Source of the DNA: Anaeromyces robustus
Lineage: Eukaryota > Neocallimastigomycota > Neocallimastigomycetes > Neocallimastigales > Neocallimastigaceae
NCBI GenBank assembly: GCA_002104895.1
Contig: MCFG01000173.1
Span: forward strand, 56,001-120,000
Length of the DNA: 64,000 nucleotides
Direction: 5' to 3'
Positions 55,336 to 64,000 of this stretch are shown one piece after another. Position 1 is the stretch's first letter; each line of letters starts with the position of its first letter. A program made the position numbers and the translations under genes. The notes below the pieces were generated by a model. That model was not told where the DNA came from, ran no database searches, and was given only the letters and a program-made list of their open reading frames with translations.

Positions 55336-58179
55336 TACTATTATTATCGGAAGACTTGGTATTATTTTCATCTAATGATTTAATGTCAGTGCCTTCTCTG
55401 TTACTATTATTATATTCTGAATCGGCATTTAATGGAGTAATAAGTATTGGTATATTTTTATGTGAATTTTTATTACTTTTGATAGATGTTTTTTGTGTAG
55501 ATTTTAATGAATTTGATCTCTCTTTTTCTGTAGTGTTATTATTATTATCAGAAATTATACTATTAATATCTGTATTATTAATATTTTTATTAATAGCAGT
55601 AGTATTGGTATTAATATTGACATTAGTATTGGTATCATTATTGTTACAGGTATTATCAATATTATCATTATTATTATTTTCAATATTTAAATCTAGGTCT
55701 GATTCATGAATACTACTTATCGATCTTTCATTACTAAAATCAATTTCATCTGGTGGATTATATTGAGCAGAAAATAAAGAATTTACAGATCTTGATTTTG
55801 TAAAATTAGATAATTTTGATTCAACACAAGGTTTTTCTCTTTTAAAAGTACTACTTTTTTTAATGGTATGTCTTTTACTTTGGAATTCTGGATTATCAAA
55901 ATAATCATCTAAATTAATTTCTTTAGATAACTCTTCATTTGAAGGTCCTTTTTGATAATTTATTTTGATTTTACTAAAACTTAAATCTATATTATTCTCA
56001 TTTGAATTATTACCATTTTTACCTTCTTTAGATTCATCTAATTTTTTCTTTTTTTTTTTTTTTAAAAAATTTTTATTTCATTTCATTTAAATATAAATAA
56101 ATTAATATAAGTAATTTATATATATATATTAATATAATAAAAAATTTTTAAAATTTTTAAATATCATAATATTATTTATAATTATATTTTATTAAAATTA
56201 ATAATTATTAATTTAAATAACATAAAATACTAGTTTAATTAAACATATATAAATAAAATGAAATATATATATATATAAACTTACTTCTTCATGACTATTA
56301 GTTTTTAAATCTTCATTTTCTTTTGGTATTTTATCAACAGATATATATTTTTTAATCTTAAATTTATCACAATCATCCTCTACATCAACATCCTTTTCTA
56401 TCCAATCAAGAGCTTGTTTTAAATAAGTTATAGAAAATTGAATACATAAATCATTTTCTTCTTTAGATAATTTTAATGTATTACTATTAGAATGACTAGA
56501 TGCTTTGGAATCATGTTTTTTATTAATTTTTTTGAAATATTTTTTAGCTTGAGCTGTCATAGAATTATTTGTTGAAGTATTAGGTAATAAAGATTCTAAT
56601 CCATTTTCCTTATAACTGGCTATTAGTGTATTTAAAAATTGTGCTTGAACTAAATCAACATCATATGGTTTTTGTAGAAAGAATAATGCTTCTTTTAATG
56701 CAAATTCTAAACGATTATTTCTTATTCTTTGTCTATTTATTAATCTATTTTTTAGATCAATTAAATCATCCATTCTTTTCTTATATCTATCATTAATCTA
56801 CATTAATAATAATTTTTTTTCGTTTTTTAGAATTATATACATATATTTATGTTTATGTACATGTTCATTTGTAAATATTATAAATTATATAATTTTTTTT
56901 GTATTAAGCATTATAAATATATAAAAATAAAAAATAAAAAATAAAATATGAAATATAAAATAAAGTGGAAAAAAAATTAATAATATATAAGAAAAAATAA
57001 AAATATAATATTTAATATTAAAACTAGTAACTCAAATAAAAAATTATTATTACCTTTTCATTTTCAATAACTTTTTCCATTAAATTATCTAATAAAAATA
57101 AAACGTTTTTTATATCAACAATAGATGATTCAGTTGATTCAGTATTATTTAATGTTGTTGTTGTTGTTGTATGACCATTATTATTATTATTTAATTCATT
57201 AGTAAAAGATGTAGGTTCAGTTTCTTCATTAATTGTTGTATCTAAATTATTTTGATCTGACTGTGAAATATACTTTTCAATTCTTTTACGAATCTCAATA
57301 TATTCTTTAATTAAAGTTTCTTTATTCACTAAAGAACTAAATAATTTTTCATTTTCATCCATATAATTAAAAGATAATTCTTTATCTATAGCTTGTTTAA
57401 AAGTAATTTCCATTTTATTACTACTATTTTCATTTTTGGAATTATTAATTTGGGAAACATGATTTATTTTACAGGATTGACCATCATCTGTATGTACTGA
57501 AACAGAATCATTCATAGTAGTTGAATTATTTCTATCTTTTTTAAGATCAGCACTTGCTATAGATGGTGGTTTTTTAATACTATTAGATTTATTTAATGAT
57601 TCAGAATTAGGATCTAATGATGTAGGTGTAACATAATCATTTAATTCATCATCTACTTCACTAACAACATCTTCATCTACGGTATCATCAATAGCTGTTA
57701 CTGTTAATAAAATTGAATCATCAATATTGAAAACAAGTGAATCAATTTCTGTTTTAGATGGAACTAAATTATGTTTTTCTTTTAATGCATCATCTTTATT
57801 TTGTTTTAATTCTTTTTTTATTTATTTATGAATAATAATAAATATAAAATAATAGTCATGAATGATGATAATAATATATGTATAAAATTAGTTATTAAAT
57901 TTTTATTTTAAAGTCATTGATAAAATTTTCTTTATTTCTAATAATAATTTATATATAAATTTATGATCATTAACCTTCTAAAGAGGTAACTGAACGTATT
58001 CTATTAAGTTTCAAATTTCTTTCAGGTTTTAACAAATCTTCTGATGATATTGATCCTTTTATATCATTTTTACTAGCATTTCCTTTAATTGAATTTAAAT
58101 ATTCACCACTTTTTACATTTAAAAGATTGCTATTATTACTTTGTGAAGGTAACAATTCTTTTTTATCATTATTACTCAT
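52460..58179 (-). CDS. SEC2: Sec2/Rabin8-like Rab guanine-nucleotide exchange factor
   Basis: Four minus-strand exons, 57975-58179, 57054-57811, 56285-56797 and 52460-56047, give 1687 residues. The first 900 residues are Ser/Asn/Asp-rich with short helical parts (LKNRLINRQRIRNNRLEFAL). A coiled coil at about 905-1005 carries the Sec2 exchange-domain signature (DKELEDLTSQLFLQANKLVE). The C-terminal part resembles the Rabin3/Rabin8 tail: FNEFQNYIRDSL, FMKRCIEDEIYPCLFEH, and finally LKRRIATAKLGALQFFD. Cys-rich segments NKCCLCMNYKDCHYRI and YLCPICRDKV replace the shorter Cys motif of animals. Sec2 activates Sec4/Rab8 on secretory vesicles bound for exocytosis, and Rabin8 also serves cilium formation, fitting an organism with flagellated zoospores. 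It is far longer than yeast Sec2 (759) because of Asn/Thr-rich inserts. Confidence 0.85.
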
Positions 58180-60083
58180 ATTTTAAATAACTTCTTTATT
58201 TCTCTTATATTTATTAATTTAGTATTATAAAATATTTAATTATTCCTATTTTCAATATTATTTTATTAAATCCACTAATATAATTAAAAAATGAAATGTT
58301 AGATATTTTTGAAATAATATTATTTATAATAAGACTCTTTTTTTTTTTTTCTCTTTATTTTAAATATTATCTACTTATTGTTCCATTATTTCAAATTTAT
58401 ATATATATCATATTTTATTAATATTATTATTATTAAAAATTAAATATTCTTAATTATTAATACTATTAATTTTTTGTTTCTACTGATACTTGTTTTTTTT
58501 TTTATTCAAAAAATATATCATGAATCTTTTTTTTTTTTTGTGTGTGTGTGTGTTATTTATTTTAATAATGGACGGTATCTGTTTTAGATAGTTTTTATCA
58601 TTAAAAATAATATAATTAAAAAAATAACCTTTATTTATATTTAGTTTTAGTTTTACAGTAAAAAAAAAAATAAAAAATAAACCAAGAATAAAAAAAAATA
58701 AATAAAATAATAAAAAAAGTTTGTTTTTTTTTTAACTATTATTAATAAACTATTAAAATTGGAAGGATGATTAAAATCAAATATTAATATAATTTTATTA
58801 TATTTTATTTTGTTTTACTTTAATATAACAATCTCATTTATTTTATATAAACCTTAAAAATTTTTTATGAATATCTTTTTTAAAAAAAAGTTTTATTAAT
58901 ACTAATTTATTATAGCTCAAAATAATTTTTATTTTATAAATATGTTAAAATACATATATATATGTTGATTCAAATATATTTTTATTACCTAAATACAAAA
59001 AATTTTTTTGGGTTTTTTTTTTTTTTTTTTTTTTTAATTTTTTAAAATATTATATATAAACTTTAAATTATTATTATGATAATAAGAAAATTCAAAAAAC
59101 TTTAACCTCTTTTTTTTTAATTAATAATTTTAAAATATAAAATAAATTTAATAGTAAATATAAAATTACATTATATATAAAGTAATGAGAAATTCTAATA
59201 ATGTATTTGTATTAAAAATTATATATAGATTTTTTTTAAACTTTTTTTATATATTTAATTATAAATATCTATATTATATATATATACAAATACAATTTAA
59301 TATTTATATAATAAAATTTATAAATATATAAACTAACGAATCTTTTAATATAAAATTTTTTATTATAAACCTCTCAAAAAGCATTGTATATACTTATTAA
59401 AAAGTTCTTAATTATATATAAATCTGCGATTAAAATTAAAATTATTCACAATTTTAGATTTTAATTGTAATCCTTGAAAAATTTTTTATTATATATGAAC
59501 TAAAACAAAGATCAACGTATTAAGTATATATACATTAAAATATATATATATATTAATATATTACTTATATTTTTTCTTGCTTAAATATTATTTAGTTTTT
59601 TATATTATTTATATATAAAGATTATATTTTTATAATTATCAATTAATTTTATGTATAAACGAAACATATAAAAAAAAGGTTAAAAAGTAAATAAAAAAGG
59701 TTAAGTTCATTACTTTAAGAGGTTTAATCTGGATAAGTTTTAATTTTAATTTCAAATAATCTTTAATTTTCCTTTTTTCTACCCCAAATATAAAGTCTTT
59801 ATTTTTTATTTTTATTTTTTTTTTACTTTTATAGCCATAACTTTAAAATTTATATATATTAAAATATGTGGTTTTAATCATGGACATTAATTATATCATT
59901 TAAAAATAAAAAATGTTACTCAAAAAAAGAAAAAAAATTCAAAATATTTTAATAATTTAATCATTAAGCTTTTAACACACTAAAAATATCGTAATAATAT
60001 TTAAATATTTTAATTGTATCGATTATTACAAATTAAATGCTACATATTAACAAGTTATAAAAAAGCTTTTTTTTATATATATT

Positions 60084-60116
60084 ATTAAGATTACTAATAA
60101 TTATAGTAATCTTAAT
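60084..60116. repeat. Perfect 13-bp hairpin
   Basis: ATTAAGATTACTA (60084-60096) and its exact complement (60104-60116) around a 7-nt loop. It has higher information content than the local TA palindromes, and its function is unknown. Confidence 0.75.
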
Positions 60117-60477
60117 TAATATTATCATCTATATATATATAATAATGTACTTAAACAATTTAATAATAACTTTGTGGATTTATAATTCAAAAGTTCATTT
60201 ATAATAATATCATAAACATTATTTGATTATAGTATAATGATTATCAAATATCTTTTTTATATAAATAATTGCAAATTTAATACCAACTTTAACATCATAA
60301 ATATATTTATACTTTTTTTTATAATAATAATATATATACAACTAATTTTGAAATAATTATTTGATTAGCATCAAAAAAAGTAACTAATAAGCATTAATCA
60401 ATTAATGAGGATAATATAACAAGATTTTTGGTTGGAACAGTACAAAGACCATAAATTATTATTATTTAATACTAAAT

Positions 60478-60555
60478 ATATATATAAATAACTATAATTA
60501 AAATATACTTTTTTTTAATAAGTATATTTTTAATTTTAATTATAGTTATATATAT
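60478..60555. repeat. Imperfect inverted repeat
   Basis: The left arm ATATATAAATAACTATAATT plus AAAATATACTT pairs with a right arm that carries a 6-7-nt insertion (AAGTATATTTT...AATTATAGTTATATAT), around a short T-rich loop. Confidence 0.7.
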
Positions 60556-60710
60556 AATTAAAAAATTATTAATTCTTTTTTCTTCCTTTCTTTTTTTCTT
60601 TTTATATTGTTATTTGCTTTGTTTTTTTTTTTTATTACTTTTATATTTATTAAAATGAATAAAATTAAATAAATATTTAAATATCATATATTATTATAAT
60701 TATTATTCAA

Positions 60711-60712
<2 letters not shown>

Positions 60713-60766
<54 letters not shown>

Positions 60767-60776
60767 ATTATTATTA

Positions 60777-60828
<52 letters not shown>

Positions 60829-60838
60829 ATTATTATTA

Positions 60839-60881
<43 letters not shown>

Positions 60882-60891
60882 ATTATTATTA

Positions 60892-60931
<40 letters not shown>

Positions 60932-60951
60932 ATTATTATTAATTATTATTA
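60713..60951. repeat. Compound TTA array with four spaced TTAACTATTATTATTAA blocks
   Basis: Pure TTA tracts are separated by the block TTAACTATTATTATTAA at about 60761, 60823, 60876 and 60926. This makes a higher-order repeat of 50-62 bp that grew by duplication of a mixed unit. Confidence 0.9.
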
Positions 60952-61888
60952 TAATAAACTAGTTTTTATAAAATGAATTTCGAAAAATAAAGGAAATATT
61001 AATTAATTAAAAATATACAAATATGGTAAGATTAAAAATTAAAAGGATTACACCCAAAAAAAAACAATTAATTTATTAATTAATAAATAAATAATTAAAA
61101 AACAATCATAAAATATAATGAATTATTATTGATTATTAATTATTAACTATTAGTTATAATAATTATTAGTAATAAACTAATAATAATTAATCATGGTTAT
61201 ATTATTGTTATGATATTTTTCGTAATTAAAATCTTTTTTTTTTCTAAAATGAAAACTTTTCCCGTTAAAAACTAGTTATCATAAATATAATTAAATATAA
61301 TTGTATATAAAAACTAAAAAAAACTAATTTCCACATATAAATAATTAATTTCAAAATTTAAGCCATTAACTTTTATAAAATTTCAATTAAAATAATATAA
61401 ATTAAATTATATTCATATAACTAATACACACCATATCATGTTTATATACATGTAATATCCATTTTATTTTTTTTTATTTTGTATTATTCTTTTTTATTTG
61501 CATTATTTTTTTTAAATTTTTTATAAAATTACTAAAAATATTTATTTTTAGTCATAAATGTACAATTGATTAATTTATTTGTTTTGATTTTTTCAGTTGG
61601 ATTTATTATGATTATTATTATTATTAATTTTTTTTTTTTTGTTTTTTTTTTTTTTTTTTTTGTTTTTTGTTTTTTTGTTTTTTCATTTCATTATTAATAT
61701 TATCTTTCGTATGAATTAATTTTAAACATTGATTTTTAATGTTTATGAAAATCTCAATAATATAATATTAATATATATTTATTTTTATTTTAATAATGGT
61801 AACAATTAAATTATTTCAATTATTATTTAAATTATTTCATTCATAAAATGAAAAAATAAAATGTTATGAAAAAAAAAAAAATAAAAAC

Positions 61889-62662
61889 TTATTTTTTCTT
61901 TTCAATTTCAATAAAACCTTGTTGTTTTAATAATTCATAGTCACCATTATATCTTCCACTATTATAGGAAGCAGAATATAAATCATAAAGTCTAGAAGAC
62001 CAGTTGGCATCACGATCATTAGTAGATCTTTCAGATAAATACTTTTGGAATTGGTTATCATAACCATCAATTTCTTCTTGAAGTTTAGAAGTATCATATT
62101 TTTCTTTGAAACAAACAGCTTTTGATGGTAATCTTGGTTTAATACCTGGATTATCATCTGGATAACCAACACATAAACCAACAATTGGAATAACATATTT
62201 TGGTAAATTTAATTCTTTAACAACTTCAAGAGCTTGTGAACGAACTGTACCAATTGGAACTGTACCAAGTCCCATAGATTCAGCTGCTACTACAGCATTT
62301 TGCATAGCAATACCAACATCATGAGAACCAACAAAAAGAACATCTAATTGTTCTATATATTTTTTAGCAAAATCTTTATGTCCAATCTTTTCAAAAGCAA
62401 GAGAAGCACGATAATAATCAGCACAAAATACTAAGAATACAGAACATGAAGCAACATAAGGTTGATTTGTACATAATACTGAAAGTCTTTGTTTACATTC
62501 TGGTTCTTGAACAGCAATAATTGTTACTTGTTGACCATTACACCAATTTGGAGCAACTTGAGCTGCTTTAATAATAAGATCTAATTTTTCTTCTTCAAGT
62601 GGTTGATCTTTATATTTACGAATAGATTGATGTTTAAAAAGACTTTCGAGAACTGGATTCAT
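61889..62662 (-). CDS. NADPH nitroreductase / FMN-dependent oxidoreductase (NfsA-like)
   Basis: Single-exon frame of 257 residues starting MNPVLESLFKHQSIRKYKD, the typical flavin-binding start of the nitroreductase family (RSIRKY-type basic motif). Other family features are APNWCNGQQVTIIAVQ, the dimer-interface segment DVGIAMQNAVVAAESMGLGT followed by VPIG, and IVGLCVGYPDDNPGIKPRLP. This last is the NfsA/FRP-type C-terminal motif that positions FMN and NADPH. Such enzymes reduce nitroaromatics, quinones or flavins in the cytosol. The gene has no intron, unlike nearly every neighbour, and the protein reads like those of low-GC Gram-positive bacteria. Acquisition from rumen bacteria is therefore a fair inference. 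Codons are fully adapted to the A/T-rich host. Confidence 0.93.
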   Translation of the reverse strand: MNPVLESLFKHQSIRKYKDQPLEEEKLDLIIKAAQVAPNWCNGQQVTIIAVQEPECKQRLSVLCTNQPYVASCSVFLVFCADYYRASLAFEKIGHKDFAKKYIEQLDVLFVGSHDVGIAMQNAVVAAESMGLGTVPIGTVRSQALEVVKELNLPKYVIPIVGLCVGYPDDNPGIKPRLPSKAVCFKEKYDTSKLQEEIDGYDNQFQKYLSERSTNDRDANWSSRLYDLYSASYNSGRYNGDYELLKQQGFIEIEKKK

Positions 62663-63482
62663 CTTTTTGTTTTTTATTCTTCTTTTATTTATTTTATTTT
62701 TTTTAATATCTTTAATTTAAAAAAAAAAAAATAAATAAATATTTAATTTTTTTTGTGCCTTTTTAAATATCTATTTAAATAATAATGATTTTAAAATATT
62801 AATTTATTTCTGCATTAAAAATACAAACTTTAAAATAAATAAATTAAAATTCATTTAAAATCTCCATTTTTATATGTTTTATATTTATTAAAATTTTTTG
62901 GATTTATTTTTAATTAAATACCAAAAAAAAAAAAAAAAAAAGTATAGAAGTTAATCTACAATGATATACACATTCTCTCTTTTTGTTTTTTGTTTTTTTT
63001 TTATACTGTAATTATTACTATCAATAAATATATTTATTTCATGGATAAATTAGATCTTTATATAGTAATAATAATATTATTGTTATTAATTAATTATAAT
63101 ATTGTGTTATAGATTTTAAAATTGTAATTAACAAGTTAAAATTAATAGAAGTAAAAGCAAACAATTGTTTGAATAATCTATTTGTTATATATATATATAT
63201 ATATATATTGAAAAGTAAAAAAAAAAAAAATAAAAATAAAAAAAAAATAAAAATAAAAATAAAATCTTTTACTTATATACATAAAATTTAAAATATTTTA
63301 AAAAATTTTAAGTTATATGGTAGAATTATCTTGGTAGAAATTTTATAAAAATTAATAATTAATGCGTACTGAATAATTAAAAAAAGCAAAATAAATATAT
63401 ATATATATGTTATCTCTAAAAATTATATAATCTTATAAAAGAAATTGATACTAACTATTAAATTACTGAACATGACTATTAA

Positions 63483-63593
63483 TATAACATTAATATAATA
63501 TATAATTATAAATAAACTCATATAACATTAATATAACATATAATTATAAATAAATTAATATAACATTAATATAATATATAATTTTAAATAAAA
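63483..63593. repeat. 38-bp tandem repeat, three copies
   Basis: Copies start at 63483, 63521 and 63559, each beginning TATAACATTAATATAA and containing ATATATAATTATAAATAAA or a near variant. Confidence 0.88.
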
Positions 63594-63887
63594 ATCATTT
63601 AAAAAAATGGTATTTTATAAAAATAAATCCTAATATGAGTAAAAGGATATTCATATATATAAATTTTTTGTTTTAATTAAAATATAAAAAAAAAAAAGAC
63701 ATTTATAAAATGTTATTAGATATCCTAAAACAAAAAGATTTATTTTACCAAAGTTTTTTAACGAAAGTTTTTTAATAGAAGTTAATTAAATGTCACATAT
63801 AATATTAATATATTATTTAGTAACTTACCTCAACACATACCAATTAGTTTATTTATTAAATATAAACTTACTAATTCCACAATATAG

Positions 63888-64000
<113 letters not shown>

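Larger units (their letters stand above)
58180..61888. other. Long intergenic desert
   Basis: 3.7 kb upstream of the Sec2-like gene (-) and downstream of the nitroreductase gene (-). It holds a GT run near 58539-58551, a 13-bp perfect hairpin (60084-60116), an imperfect inverted repeat (about 60478-60555) and a compound TTA array (60713-60951). No exon is seen. Confidence 0.65.

Overview
The window is almost certainly nuclear DNA of an anaerobic gut fungus (Neocallimastigomycota). Three things support this. Intergenic DNA and introns are extremely A+T-rich and full of homopolymers and ATT/TTTA microsatellites. Genes carry many short GT-AG introns, and proteins carry Asn, Ser and Thr runs. Most telling, one gene encodes a cellulosomal enzyme with four Cys-rich fungal dockerin (CBM10-like) modules, a hallmark of this phylum. 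I cannot assign a genus. All exon boundaries were placed by eye from splice signals, reading phase and family homology.

Layout from left to right. (1) 188-1394 (+): secreted isoprenylcysteine-methylesterase-like alpha/beta hydrolase. (2) 2795-9167 (+): 13-exon WD40 protein resembling TFIIIC subunit Tfc6/GTF3C2. (3) 12474-12851 (-): orphan small secreted protein, head to head with (4) 14713-19522 (+), a 1346-residue cellulosomal fusion with the order signal peptide, GH3 beta-glucosidase, dockerin, GH6 cellobiohydrolase, then three dockerins. (5) 20963-27265 (+): DEAH-box helicase DHX37/Dhr1. (6) 28117-29391 (-): unrecognised coiled-coil protein. (7) 30295-30810: 90-bp minisatellite. (8) 31138-32827 (-): FSH1-family serine hydrolase. 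(9) 33572-34956 (+): LRRC57-like leucine-rich-repeat protein. (10) 36312-37132 (-): NAC beta subunit (BTF3/Egd1). (11) 38633-39992 (+): UTP23. (12) about 40830-45109 (-): UBE2O-type ubiquitin-conjugating enzyme. (13) about 46060-46520: broken ankyrin-repeat gene. (14) 49155-51115 (+): four-RRM/RGG RNA-binding protein. (15) 52460-58179 (-): Sec2/Rabin8-like Rab exchange factor. (16) 61889-62662 (-): intronless nitroreductase.

Most genes are housekeeping and there are no operons. Several touch ribosome production and protein quality control (TFIIIC, DHX37/Dhr1, UTP23, NAC beta, UBE2O). The standout is the GH3-dockerin-GH6-dockerin3 protein, which would place cellobiose release and cellobiose hydrolysis on one cellulosome-docked chain. 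I saw no tRNA, rRNA, CRISPR array, transposon or virus-derived element.
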